A stretch of DNA of 39,466 bases from a virus, in IMG/VR virus record IMGVR_UViG_3300033048_000001, positions 1 through 39,466 of that record; one strand, written 5' to 3'. Made by a program: the position numbers and the translations under genes. Positions 23,681 through 32,906 of the stretch are shown one piece after another (the stretch's first letter is position 1; every line of letters starts with the position of its first letter). Below the pieces are notes generated by a model. The model saw only the letters and a program-made list of their open reading frames with translations. It searched no databases and had not been told where the DNA came from.

Positions 23681-24693
23681 ACATTTTTAAGACCAATCCG
23701 TTTAAGGCAGTAGCATTCGTTGAGTCCGCCGTTAAGAAAGCTCTGGAGACCTCCGGCTACCTGATAGCGGATTGCAAATATGATGGTGTTCGTGGGAACA
23801 TTGTGGTTGACAACGTGGCTGAGGCTGCATGGTTGTCCCGCGTCTCTAAGACCATCCCGGCACTGGAACACCTGAACGGTTTCGATAAGCGCTGGCAACA
23901 ACTGATGAATGATGACCGCTGCATTTTCCCTGATGGCTTCATGCTGGATGGTGAACTGATGGTCAAAGGCGTAGACTTCAACACAGGGTCTGGCCTGCTG
24001 CGTACCAAGTGGCTCAAGAAGAACAACTTCATGTTTGACCGTGGTGGTGTTGAGCCGCTGAAAGGTTCAAAAGTAGCCTTTGAGTTAGACCCCAAGCTAC
24101 TCAGTGTTCGCCTGTATGCGGTCATGCCGATTCACATTGCGGAGTCTGGTGAGGACTACGATGTGCAGAACCTGCTGATGCCGTATCATGTGGAAGCCAT
24201 GCGCTCTCTTCTGGTTGAATACTTCCCGGAAATCGAGTGGCTTATCGCTGAGACCTACGAGGTCTACGATATGGATTCGCTGAGTGAACTGTACGAGGCA
24301 AAGCGTGCCGAAGGTCACGAGGGTCTCATTGTGAAAGACCCGCAGGGCATCTATAAGCGAGGCAAGAAGTCTGGCTGGTGGAAGCTAAAGCCTGAGTGTG
24401 AAGCTGATGGTATCATTCAGGGTGTCAATTGGGGAACCGAAGGGTTAGCCAACGAGGGTAAAGTGATAGGCTTTAGTGTGCTTCTTGAGACTGGTCGTTT
24501 AGTAGACGCCAACAACATCTCTCGCGCACTGATGGACGAGTTCACAGCCAACGTTAAAGCCCACGGTGAAGACTTCTACAACGGGTGGGCCTGTCAGGTC
24601 AACTACATGGAAGAGACCCCGGACGGCTCCCTGCGTCACCCTAGCTTCGAGAAGTTCCGAGGCACTGAGGACAACCCTCAAGAGAAAATGTAA
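23677..24693 (+). CDS. 1.3: ATP-dependent DNA ligase (gp1.3)
   Basis: The product is 338 aa (T7 ligase is 359). It joins Okazaki fragments and nicks. Adenylation motif I CKYDGVRGNI has nucleophile Lys34, as in T7. Further motifs: FMLDGELM (III), EGLIVKDPQGIYKRGKKSGWWKLKPE (IV-V, in the range of residues 210-245), and a C-terminal OB fold. AACAGGAGATTCGT precedes ATG 23677. It is the last early gene before terminator TE. Confidence 0.96.
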   Translation: MNIFKTNPFKAVAFVESAVKKALETSGYLIADCKYDGVRGNIVVDNVAEAAWLSRVSKTIPALEHLNGFDKRWQQLMNDDRCIFPDGFMLDGELMVKGVDFNTGSGLLRTKWLKKNNFMFDRGGVEPLKGSKVAFELDPKLLSVRLYAVMPIHIAESGEDYDVQNLLMPYHVEAMRSLLVEYFPEIEWLIAETYEVYDMDSLSELYEAKRAEGHEGLIVKDPQGIYKRGKKSGWWKLKPECEADGIIQGVNWGTEGLANEGKVIGFSVLLETGRLVDANNISRALMDEFTANVKAHGEDFYNGWACQVNYMEETPDGSLRHPSFEKFRGTEDNPQEKM

Positions 24694-24703
24694 CCAACTC
24701 ACT

Positions 24704-24731
24704 GGCTCACCTTAACGGGTGGGCCTTTCTT
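24704..24731 (+). terminator. Early terminator TE
   Basis: GGCTCACC pairs with GGTGGGCC around TTAACG, followed by TTTCTTCG. It lies 11 bases after the ligase stop, where T7 TE ends host-polymerase transcription. Confidence 0.88.
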
Positions 24732-24742
24732 CGTTCCGGGGG

Positions 24743-24765
24743 AATTAACCCTCACTAACAGGAGA
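24743..24765 (+). promoter_or_regulatory. T3-type class II promoter phi1.5
   Basis: AATTAACCCTCACTAACAGG with A at +1 (24760). It lies directly after TE and restarts transcription for the class II genes. Confidence 0.9.
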
Positions 24766-24771
24766 CACACC

Positions 24772-24849
24772 ATGTGGCTTATCCTATTCGCTATCGTCGC
24801 AACGCTGGGATTAATGGTTGCCGACGACGACATTTGGCCTGATTGTTAA
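24772..24849 (+). CDS. 1.5: gp1.5, tiny membrane peptide
   Basis: The product is 25 aa. The first 16 residues are hydrophobic (WLILFAIVATLGLMVA), a likely membrane segment, followed by an acidic end (DDDIWPDC). AGGAG from the promoter is 7-10 bases upstream. It matches T7 gene 1.5 in place, size class and hydrophobicity. Function is unknown. Confidence 0.75.
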   Translation: MWLILFAIVATLGLMVADDDIWPDC

Positions 24850-24861
24850 GGAGACAACATC

Positions 24862-25119
24862 ATGCGTTTACGCTTCAACACATCAAACGGCATCTTTTCG
24901 GTTCGCCGTGAAGACCGCTCTACAGCAGTGGCCTCTGAGCGCAACGCCAAGCTGCCGCTGATTGGTTCGGTCGTCCCACTGTCGCCCCGTGTTCACCTGC
25001 TGATCACTCGTGGAGAGTTCATTAAGGCGATGAACAAAGAGCGCCCGCATCTGGAAGCCGTGGTCACTTACTGGCCTCGCATCCGTCTGTTCGTTAAGTG
25101 GATTAAGGAGGTTCTGTAA
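24862..25119 (+). CDS. 1.6: gp1.6, conserved basic protein
   Basis: The product is 85 aa, almost the same as T7 gp1.6 as I recall it (NGIFSVRREDRSTAVASERN; ITRGEFIKAMNKERPHLEAV). The role is unknown. AAGGAG is at 24849-24854. The stop TAATG overlaps gene 1.7. Confidence 0.9.
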   Translation: MRLRFNTSNGIFSVRREDRSTAVASERNAKLPLIGSVVPLSPRVHLLITRGEFIKAMNKERPHLEAVVTYWPRIRLFVKWIKEVL

Positions 25120-25589
25120 TGTTACAGGAATATTATGACATGCGTAGCCGCTTCCCGGTTAACTCTGCCGTTCGTTATTCAGGAGCGAACCCTTTGTTCA
25201 AGGGTCTGACCGGAACAGTGCAGGGCTACTCTCACACTGGTCGAGTCAAGGTTCGCTTCGGTATTCGTGAGGCTGAGGTGCATCCATCCGTACTAATCCC
25301 GCTACCTAAAGTCGGCCCGAACGTGGAAGCACCGAAGACAGAAGTCAAGTCTGACGTGACCCATCCGAACCACTACATGCTGTTCGACAACGTGGAAGCC
25401 ATTGAGGTTATCGCCCGGTCAATGACCGTCGAGGCGTTCCGTGGGTACTGCCTTGGGAATATTTTGAAGTACCGCCTGCGTGCTGGTAAGAAATCCGAAC
25501 TGGCAACGATGGAGAAAGACCTTAAGAAAGCGGCTTTCTATCAGGAACTGTTTGACAAACACCGGGGGCTGTGTTATGACGCTTCGTGA
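25119..25589 (+). CDS. 1.7: gp1.7, nucleotide kinase-like with a variant N-terminus
   Basis: The product is 156 aa (T7 gp1.7 is 196). The last 75 residues match T7 closely ([36 protein letters not shown]). T7 gp1.7 is an unusual dGMP/dTMP kinase and controls sensitivity to dideoxythymidine. The first 80 residues differ completely: [20 protein letters not shown] looks like a KOW/SH3-type beta barrel instead of the cysteine-rich T7 start. Whether kinase activity is kept cannot be told. It overlaps gene 1.8 by 14 bases. Confidence 0.85.
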   Translation: MLQEYYDMRSRFPVNSAVRYSGANPLFKGLTGTVQGYSHTGRVKVRFGIREAEVHPSVLIPLPKVGPNVEAPKTEVKSDVTHPNHYMLFDNVEAIEVIARSMTVEAFRGYCLGNILKYRLRAGKKSELATMEKDLKKAAFYQELFDKHRGLCYDAS

Positions 25590-25722
25590 ATGCTGCGATT
25601 GGTGTGCCGCTAAGTGGAACCAAGCTATTGAGGAGGGTGACAAGGCGGCTGCTGACGCTTACCAACAACTGTACGCGCTGTGGGAGCGGCGCTTTAAGGA
25701 GGCTCAAAGTGGAGCAACGTGA
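25576..25722 (+). CDS. 1.8: gp1.8, small acidic protein
   Basis: The product is 48 aa, the same length as T7 gp1.8. ATG 25576 lies inside the end of 1.7. Cys6, Cys7 and Cys10 (RECCDWC) are followed by an amphipathic helix ([20 protein letters not shown]). Function is unknown. Its 3' end holds the ribosome-binding site and GTG start of gene 2. Confidence 0.78.
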   Translation: MTLRECCDWCAAKWNQAIEEGDKAAADAYQQLYALWERRFKEAQSGAT

Positions 25723-25873
25723 ACAGAAATACCTTCTGGCGATAGAAGGCAACACCGAGTCCTTTGAGGTTCCGGTATTCGCCCGGTCTCTCGAAGAGGC
25801 AACGCTACAGGCTGAACATTATGAGGACGCTGGGTTCGTAGTGACTCGCATCCGTCCAGAAGTGAAAGCCTAA
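25709..25873 (+). CDS. 2: Inhibitor of host RNA polymerase (gp2)
   Basis: The product is 54 aa (T7 gp2 is 64 aa). It binds the beta' jaw of the host polymerase and stops sigma70 initiation. The start is GTG 25709, 6 bases after TAAGGAGG, giving [30 protein letters not shown] aligns with T7 HSFEVPIYAETLDEA, and [10 protein letters not shown] with FEVTRVRPCV. It is nested at the end of 1.8 by 14 bases. The region was probably under strong size pressure. Confidence 0.9.
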   Translation: MEQREQKYLLAIEGNTESFEVPVFARSLEEATLQAEHYEDAGFVVTRIRPEVKA

Positions 25874-25893
25874 TTACCCTCACTAAAGGGAAC
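25871..25893 (+). promoter_or_regulatory. T3-type promoter phi2.5
   Basis: TAATTACCCTCACTAAAGGG with +1 at G25888. It overlaps the gene 2 stop codon. One A of the AATTAACCC block is lost, as in phi-OL. Confidence 0.9.
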
Positions 25894-25925
25894 AACCCAA
25901 TCATTAACCACAAAGGAGAAACATT

Positions 25926-26624
25926 ATGGCTGGTTTCAAGAAGAAAATCTACACCTCTGGTCTTGGCACTGCTGAGCCTTATGCTTACCTGAGTAAGCCG
26001 GATTACGGCAACGAAGAGCGTGGCTTCGGCAACCCTCGTGGTATCTATAAGGTAGACCTGACTCTTTCCAATAAAGACCCGCGCTGTCAGGCGATGGTCG
26101 ATGAAATCGTGAAGACTCACGAAGAGGCTTATGCTGCTGCCGTGGAAGAGTTCGAAGCTAACCCGCCGCAGGTACAGCGTGGTAAGAAACCACTGAAACC
26201 TTACGAGGGCGACATGCCGTTCTTCGATAACGGTGATGGCACGACTACCTTCAAGTTCAAATGCTATGCGTCTTTCCAAGATAAGAAGACCAAAGAGACC
26301 AAGCACATCAATCTGGTCGTGGTCGATAGCAAAGGTAAGAAGATTCAGGAAGTGCCGATTATCGCTGGCGGCTCCAAGCTGAAAGTGAAATACTCTCTGG
26401 TGCCGTACAAGTGGAACACCGCTGTGGGCGCAAGCGTCAAGCTGCAACTGGAGTCCGTGATGCTGGTCGAACTGGCTACCTTCGGTGGTGGCGGTGAAGA
26501 TGAGTGGGCCGATGAAGCCGAAGATGGCGGTTATACTGCGAGTGAATCCCGTCAGTCCCGCGATGAGCAGGAGTGGCAGGAAGACGAGCACGAAGAAACC
26601 CCGGATGACGACGAGGACTTCTAA
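25926..26624 (+). CDS. 2.5: Single-stranded DNA-binding protein (gp2.5)
   Basis: The product is 232 aa, equal to T7 gp2.5. An OB-fold protein with a long acidic C-tail ending DDDEDF; the tail contacts gp5 and gp4. Start MAGFKKKIYTSGLGTAEPYAY is T7-like. AAAGGAG at 25912-25918. Stop overlaps the gene 3 start (TAATG). Confidence 0.96.
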   Translation: MAGFKKKIYTSGLGTAEPYAYLSKPDYGNEERGFGNPRGIYKVDLTLSNKDPRCQAMVDEIVKTHEEAYAAAVEEFEANPPQVQRGKKPLKPYEGDMPFFDNGDGTTTFKFKCYASFQDKKTKETKHINLVVVDSKGKKIQEVPIIAGGSKLKVKYSLVPYKWNTAVGASVKLQLESVMLVELATFGGGGEDEWADEAEDGGYTASESRQSRDEQEWQEDEHEETPDDDEDF

Positions 26625-27085
26625 TGGCTGGCGCATACGCTGCGCGAGGTGTACGCAAGGTCGGAGCATTCCGTTCCGGCCTAGAGGATAAAGTCTCAAA
26701 GCAGCTTGAGAGTAAGGGAATTAAGTTCGACTATGAACTTTGGCGTATCCCTTACGTCATCCCTGCGAGTGACCACTTGTACACTCCAGACTTCCTGCTA
26801 CCTAATGGCATCTTCATTGAGACCAAAGGGTTGTGGGATTCCGATGACCGCAAGAAACACCTTTTGATTCGTGAGCAACACCCTGAACTGGATATTCGCT
26901 TGGTCTTCTCAAGCAGCCGCTCAAAGCTCTACAAAGGTAGCCCAACAAGCTACGCCGAGTGGTGTGAGAAGCATGGCATTCTGTTTGCTGACAAGCTAAT
27001 TCCGGTGGAGTGGCTCAAAGAACCCAAGAAGGAGGTTCCGTTCGATAAATTTAAGACTAAGAAAGGAGTAAAGAAAAATGGCTAA
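26624..27085 (+). CDS. 3: Endonuclease I, Holliday-junction resolvase (gp3)
   Basis: The product is 153 aa (T7 gp3 is 149). It breaks down host DNA to nucleotides and resolves branched DNA before packaging. Catalytic Glu21, Asp56, Glu66 and Lys68 are all present (GLED, YTPDF, FIETKG), one position further than in T7. The C-terminus is basic (KFKTKKGVKKN). It overlaps gene 3.5 by 8 bases, and the 3.5 ribosome-binding site AAAGGAG lies within it. Confidence 0.96.
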   Translation: MAGAYAARGVRKVGAFRSGLEDKVSKQLESKGIKFDYELWRIPYVIPASDHLYTPDFLLPNGIFIETKGLWDSDDRKKHLLIREQHPELDIRLVFSSSRSKLYKGSPTSYAEWCEKHGILFADKLIPVEWLKEPKKEVPFDKFKTKKGVKKNG

Positions 27086-27533
27086 AGTTCAATTCAAACC
27101 ACGAGAAACCACGGAGGCAATCTTTGTGCATTGCTCAGCAACCAAGCCAAGCCAGAACATTGGCGTTCGTGAGATTCGTCAGTGGCACAAAGAGCAGGGC
27201 TGGTTAGACGTAGGATATCACTTCATCATCAAGCGTGATGGCACTGTGGAAGCAGGCCGCGATGAACTGGCTGTAGGTTCCCACGTGAAAGGTTACAACC
27301 ACAACTCCGTAGGCGTATGCCTCGTGGGTGGGATTGATGATAAAGGCAAGTTCGCCGCCAACTTTACACCTGCGCAAATGCAAGCGCTGCGTAGTCTGCT
27401 GGTCACGCTGCTGGCGAAGTATGAGGGTTCAGTCCTTCGTGCTCACCATGACGTTGCACCCAAAGCCTGCCCGTCCTTCGACTTGAAGCGCTGGTGGGAG
27501 AAGAACGAACTGGTTACATCTGACCGAGGGTAA
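27078..27533 (+). CDS. 3.5: Lysozyme, N-acetylmuramoyl-L-alanine amidase (gp3.5)
   Basis: The product is 151 aa, equal to T7 lysozyme. It is a zinc amidase that cuts peptidoglycan and also binds and inhibits the phage RNA polymerase. After removal of Met the zinc ligands are His17 (FVHCSATK), His122 and Cys130 (AHHDVAPKACPS), with catalytic Tyr46 (VGYHF) and Lys128. The sequence is very close to T7. No signal peptide, so it leaves through the holin-damaged membrane. Confidence 0.97.
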   Translation: MAKVQFKPRETTEAIFVHCSATKPSQNIGVREIRQWHKEQGWLDVGYHFIIKRDGTVEAGRDELAVGSHVKGYNHNSVGVCLVGGIDDKGKFAANFTPAQMQALRSLLVTLLAKYEGSVLRAHHDVAPKACPSFDLKRWWEKNELVTSDRG

Positions 27534-27537
27534 TACC

Positions 27538-27643
27538 ATGAGGATGATTTGTATTCGCTGTGATAAGCCGTTGAAGAGTCGTGTACCGTCACGTCAGTGT
27601 CAGTGCAAAGACCCAATCAAGGCGGAGGAACACACCGAGGAAT

Positions 27644-27645
<2 letters not shown>
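27538..27645 (+). CDS. 3.7: gp3.7, small Cys-rich peptide
   Basis: The product is 35 aa with Cys5-x2-Cys8 and Cys21-x-Cys23, which could bind zinc, then an acidic tail. ATG 27538 lies 4 bases after the 3.5 stop, so it is probably translated by re-initiation; no separate strong Shine-Dalgarno site. Gene place and size match T7 3.7. Function unknown. Confidence 0.75.
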
Positions 27646-29459
<1,814 letters not shown>

Positions 29460-29461
<2 letters not shown>

Positions 29462-29482
29462 TTAACCCTCACTAACGGGAAC
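29460..29482 (+). promoter_or_regulatory. T3-type class II promoter phi4.3
   Basis: ATTAACCCTCACTAACGGG with C at -1 and +1 at G29477. It overlaps the stop of the 4.2-like frame. Confidence 0.9.
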
Positions 29483-29507
29483 AACCTCAAACCATAGGAG
29501 ACACACC

Positions 29508-29720
29508 ATGTTTAAATTCATTAACACTTTAGGCAAGCTGGTAGTAAAACTGTACTTCATCGAAGCCAAGAAGCTGGACAAGAAGGCCAAAGCTGATTCA
29601 CAGCGAGCCCTTGAGTTGGCGAAACAGTCCCGCGAGAAATCCGATGCGGCTGTTAGTGGCATCCACAAGTCGGCAGCGATTGCAGCCAAAGCACAGTCCA
29701 TGAGCAAATTCTTTGAGTAA
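29508..29720 (+). CDS. 4.3: gp4.3, helical basic protein
   Basis: The product is 70 aa, equal to T7 gp4.3 and similar in the first 45 residues (EAKKLDKKAKADSQRALELA). One long amphipathic helix is predicted. Function unknown to me. TAGGAG is 8-13 bases upstream. Confidence 0.88.
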   Translation: MFKFINTLGKLVVKLYFIEAKKLDKKAKADSQRALELAKQSREKSDAAVSGIHKSAAIAAKAQSMSKFFE

Positions 29721-29732
29721 GGAGCGAACACT

Positions 29733-30017
29733 ATGAGCAAGTCAATCACTCACGCAAACACCATCCGTCTGCCAGACACCGCCGACCAGTTCTCCCGCCG
29801 AGTACACATCAATGTGCGTGGTGAGAAGGTCACGATGGTCTACCGCTGGAAAGACCACAAGTCTCCGAAAGCACACACTCAACGCATGACCTTGGACGAC
29901 AAGCAGGTCGGTCGCCTGATGGGTGCCCTGACTATGGCTGCTGACAAGGTGGTCGGTGATAACCGTGAGCGTCTGGTAGAGTTTGGCGCTGGTATGCAAG
30001 AGATTATCGAGAAGTGA
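29733..30017 (+). CDS. 4.5: gp4.5, conserved hypothetical
   Basis: The product is 94 aa (T7 gp4.5 is 89). Conserved: IRLPDTADQFSRRVHINVR and TMVYRWKDHKS. Basic, no membrane segment. Function unknown. AAGGAG at 29719-29724. Its stop lies inside the R4.7 stem. T7 gene 4.7 is missing after it. Confidence 0.9.
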   Translation: MSKSITHANTIRLPDTADQFSRRVHINVRGEKVTMVYRWKDHKSPKAHTQRMTLDDKQVGRLMGALTMAADKVVGDNRERLVEFGAGMQEIIEK

Positions 30018-30060
30018 TAAACTCAAGGTCGCCCAAGGGTGGCCTTTATGATTATCATTT
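30012..30060 (+). promoter_or_regulatory. RNase III processing site R4.7 (predicted)
   Basis: AAGTGATAA (30012-30020) pairs with TTATCATTT (30052-30060). Inner AAGGTCGCCC pairs with GGGTGGCCTT. No phage promoter sits here, so gene 5 depends on read-through and processing. Confidence 0.8.
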
Positions 30061-30084
30061 AATGAGAAACTATAGGAGGGCATT

Positions 30085-32199
30085 ATGCTCGTAAGTGACA
30101 TTGAGGCCAACAACCTCTTAGAGAAAGTCACCAAGTTTCACTGTGGCGTTATCTATGACTACCGTGATGGTGAGTACCATAGCTATCGTCCGGGCGACTT
30201 CGGGGCGTATCTGGATGCGCTGGAAGCCGAGGTGAAGCGAGGTGGGCTTATTGTTTTCCATAACGGTCACAAGTATGACGTTCCGGCTTTAGAGAAACTC
30301 GCAAAGCTGCAACTCAATCGTGACTTCAAGTTACCACGTGAGAATTGTATTGATACACTGGTACTCTCTCGTTTACTTCATGCGAACCTTAAAGACACAG
30401 ACGTGGGGCTTCTTCGTTCCGGGAAACTACCCGGTCGTCGCTTCGGGTCTCACGCTCTTGAGGCATGGGGTTATCGCTTGGGCGAGATGAAAGGTGAATA
30501 CAAGGACGACTTCAAGGCTATGCTGGAAGAGCAGGGCGAAGAGTATGTTGGTGGTGCTGAGTGGGTTTCGTTCAACGAGCCGATGATGGCGTATAACATT
30601 CAAGACGTTGTGGTCACTGTCAAGCTCTTAGAGAAATTCCTTACAGACCTCCACTACTTCCCTGCTGGTATGGACTTCACGAAGTACGATGCGGATTTAT
30701 TCTGGCGTGAAGCTGGAGAGTCTGTTGATATTGAACATCGTGCGGCGTGGCTTTTAGCGAAGCAGGAGCGTAACGGCTTCCCGTTCAACACCAAGGCAAT
30801 TGAGGAACTTTATGTAGAACTGGCAGCGAAACGCGCCGAACTTCTGCGAAAGTTAACCGAAACGTTTGGCTCGTGGTATCAACCGAAAGGTGGTAAGGAA
30901 CTCTTCAAGCACCCACGGACAGGCAAACCACTTCCGAGTTATCCTCGCGTGGTCTATCCGAAACAGGGTGGCGTGTACAAGAAGCCTCGTAATAAGGCAC
31001 AGCGCGAAGGTCTTGAACCTTGCGACTTGGACACGAGGGATTACATGGAGGGTGCTCCGTATACTCCGGTCGAGTTCGTTACGTTCAAGCCAAGTAGCCG
31101 TGACCACATTCAGAAGAAACTACAGGAGGCCGGATGGGTTCCTGAGAAGTTCACCGAGAAGGGTGCGCCCGTGGTGGACGATGAGGTCTTGGAGCATGTA
31201 CGAGTGGATGACCCTGAGAAGCAGGCGTGCATTGACTTGATTAAAGAGTACCTGATGATACAGAAGCGTATCGGTCAGGCGGCAGAAGGTGACAAAGCGT
31301 GGTTACGTTATGTTCAAGATGATGGTAAGATTCATGGAGCCGTTAACCCTAACGGTGCAGTTACTGGTCGTGCTACTCATAGTTTCCCAAACCTTGCACA
31401 AGTACCCGGCGTTCGTTCTCCTTACGGGGAGCAGTGTCGTAGCGCTTTTGGTGCTGAACATCATTTGGATGGGATTACTGGCAAGCCGTGGGTGCAAGCG
31501 GGGATAGACGCCAGTGGCTTAGAGTTGCGCTGTCTGGCACACTTCATGGCTCGCTTCGACAACGGAGAGTATGCGAATGAGATTCTCAACGGTGACATTC
31601 ACACCAAGAACCAGAACGCTGCGGAACTCCCAACGCGCGACAACGCCAAGACATTCATTTACGGGTTCCTTTACGGAGCCGGAGATGAGAAGATTGGTCA
31701 GATTGTTGGTGCCGGGAAGGAGCGCGGGAAGGAACTCAAGAAGAAATTCTTAGAGAACACCCCGGCGATTGCAGCGCTACGAGAAGCTATCCAACAATCT
31801 CTCGTTAAGTCTTCCGCTTGGATTGGCGGTGAGCAGAAAGTACAATGGAAGCGCCGTTGGATTAAAGGTCTGGATGGTCGCAAGGTTCACGTCAGGTCTC
31901 CACACGCAGCGCTCAACACATTGTTGCAGTCTGCTGGTGCTCTGATTTGTAAGCTGTGGATTATCAAGACCGAAGAGATGCTCATTGAGAAAGGCTTGAA
32001 GCATGGCTGGGATGGTGACTTTGCGTACATGGCTTGGGTTCACGATGAGATTCAGGTGGCCTGCCGTACAGAGCACATAGCTCAGATTGTTATTGACACC
32101 GCGCAGGAAGCTGTGCGTTGGGTCGGAGAGCATTGGGCTTTCCGTTGTCGTTTAGATACCGAAGGTAAGATGGGGCCAAATTGGGCCGTCTGCCACTAA
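30085..32199 (+). CDS. 5: DNA polymerase, family A (gp5)
   Basis: The product is 704 aa, equal to T7 gp5. It replicates the genome with host thioredoxin as processivity factor. The 3'-5' exonuclease acids Asp5 and Glu7 are present (SDIEAN). Polymerase metal-binding Asp475 (GIDASGLELR) and Asp654 (VHDEIQ) are at exactly the T7 numbers, with motif B KTFIYGFLYGAGD between. The thioredoxin-binding insertion (residues about 265-335) is more diverged. Ribosome-binding site TAGGAGGG. Confidence 0.97.
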   Translation: MLVSDIEANNLLEKVTKFHCGVIYDYRDGEYHSYRPGDFGAYLDALEAEVKRGGLIVFHNGHKYDVPALEKLAKLQLNRDFKLPRENCIDTLVLSRLLHANLKDTDVGLLRSGKLPGRRFGSHALEAWGYRLGEMKGEYKDDFKAMLEEQGEEYVGGAEWVSFNEPMMAYNIQDVVVTVKLLEKFLTDLHYFPAGMDFTKYDADLFWREAGESVDIEHRAAWLLAKQERNGFPFNTKAIEELYVELAAKRAELLRKLTETFGSWYQPKGGKELFKHPRTGKPLPSYPRVVYPKQGGVYKKPRNKAQREGLEPCDLDTRDYMEGAPYTPVEFVTFKPSSRDHIQKKLQEAGWVPEKFTEKGAPVVDDEVLEHVRVDDPEKQACIDLIKEYLMIQKRIGQAAEGDKAWLRYVQDDGKIHGAVNPNGAVTGRATHSFPNLAQVPGVRSPYGEQCRSAFGAEHHLDGITGKPWVQAGIDASGLELRCLAHFMARFDNGEYANEILNGDIHTKNQNAAELPTRDNAKTFIYGFLYGAGDEKIGQIVGAGKERGKELKKKFLENTPAIAALREAIQQSLVKSSAWIGGEQKVQWKRRWIKGLDGRKVHVRSPHAALNTLLQSAGALICKLWIIKTEEMLIEKGLKHGWDGDFAYMAWVHDEIQVACRTEHIAQIVIDTAQEAVRWVGEHWAFRCRLDTEGKMGPNWAVCH

Positions 32200-32215
32200 C
32201 AGTAGGAGAAACATT

Positions 32216-32521
32216 ATGGCAATGACCAAACACTTTAAAGTAACCTTCGACGTTACCGCTGTGATTGACAGTGAATCCGAGAAGAATCTGAACGAGTTGC
32301 TGGTAGACCTAGCTAAGAAGGCCGGGGCTGGAGAGAAGCTGAATCCGTTCAAACAAGAACTGCTTATTCAAGGTCCGACACACGGGCCGGAAGGTGCTGC
32401 TGCGTTCTGTATCAAGCAAGGTCTCCGTGAGTTTATCCGAGATGGTCACAGTGAGTTAAGCTCTACCGAGCAGAAGCTGATGAGATTCTCACCAGCAACT
32501 GTGCGCGAGGTGTTCAAATGA
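32216..32521 (+). CDS. 5.5: H-NS-binding protein (gp5.5)
   Basis: The product is 101 aa (T7 gp5.5 is 99). T7 gp5.5 binds H-NS and relieves its silencing. Both ends match T7 (MAMTKHFKVTFDVTA and SPATVREVF); the middle is diverged. TAGGAG upstream. Stop overlaps gene 5.7 (ATGA); in T7 a 5.5-5.7 fusion is made by frameshift. Confidence 0.9.
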   Translation: MAMTKHFKVTFDVTAVIDSESEKNLNELLVDLAKKAGAGEKLNPFKQELLIQGPTHGPEGAAAFCIKQGLREFIRDGHSELSSTEQKLMRFSPATVREVFK

Positions 32522-32727
32522 GTGAATACCTGAAAGTTCTGGCAGCTATCAAAGGTTGCCCTAAGTCCTTTCAGTCGAACTATGTGCGAAACAATGCGGC
32601 TCTCGTAGCTGAGGCCGCTTCTCGTGGACACATTAGCTGTTTGACTGTGGGCGGTCGCAATGGTGGAGCATGGGAGGTCACAGCCTCTGGTGTGCGCTTC
32701 CTGAAACGAATGGGAGGTTGCGTATGA
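32518..32727 (+). CDS. 5.7: gp5.7, inhibitor of stress sigma factor
   Basis: The product is 69 aa, equal to T7 gp5.7, with near-identical stretches (FQSNYVRNNAALVAEAASRG, FLKRMGGCV). T7 gp5.7 blocks host polymerase holding sigma-S. It starts in ATGA with the 5.5 stop and ends in ATGA with 5.9, so the three are translated as a coupled unit. Confidence 0.93.
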   Translation: MSEYLKVLAAIKGCPKSFQSNYVRNNAALVAEAASRGHISCLTVGGRNGGAWEVTASGVRFLKRMGGCV

Positions 32728-32906
32728 TTATACCTAAGAGTGACACCGTAACGATGACCCGTGATGCGCGGAACGATGTTAGCGCATACATTGATAAGCT
32801 GGAGAAAGACCTAGAGTTCCTGAATGCGCTTAAGGCGTGTGGTGTGGATAATTGGGACGGATACTCTGATGCAGTCGAAATGGTTTACGGGGAGGATGAC
32901 GAATGA
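32724..32906 (+). CDS. 5.9: gp5.9, RecBCD inhibitor homologue
   Basis: The product is 60 aa (T7 gp5.9 is 52). Residues 8-32 (VTMTRDARNDVSAYIDKLEK) align with T7 VTIPRDVWNDIQGYIDSLER. The C-terminal half differs: the T7 acidic coiled coil is replaced by a short Trp/Tyr-containing acidic end. T7 gp5.9 inactivates RecBCD; conservation of this activity is inferred. Overlaps 5.7 and 6 by four bases each. Confidence 0.8.
   Translation: MIIPKSDTVTMTRDARNDVSAYIDKLEKDLEFLNALKACGVDNWDGYSDAVEMVYGEDDE

Noticed and set aside
25704-26699. 331-aa antisense open frame across gene 2.5
   Set aside because: Mirror of the codon pattern of gp2.5 and gp2; no antisense promoter or ribosome-binding site, and all known genes are on the + strand.
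32500-32530. A 5.5-5.7 fusion by -1 frameshift, as in T7
   Set aside because: The frames are in the right relation, but TTC AAA TGA is not a convincing slip heptamer; not listed as a product.
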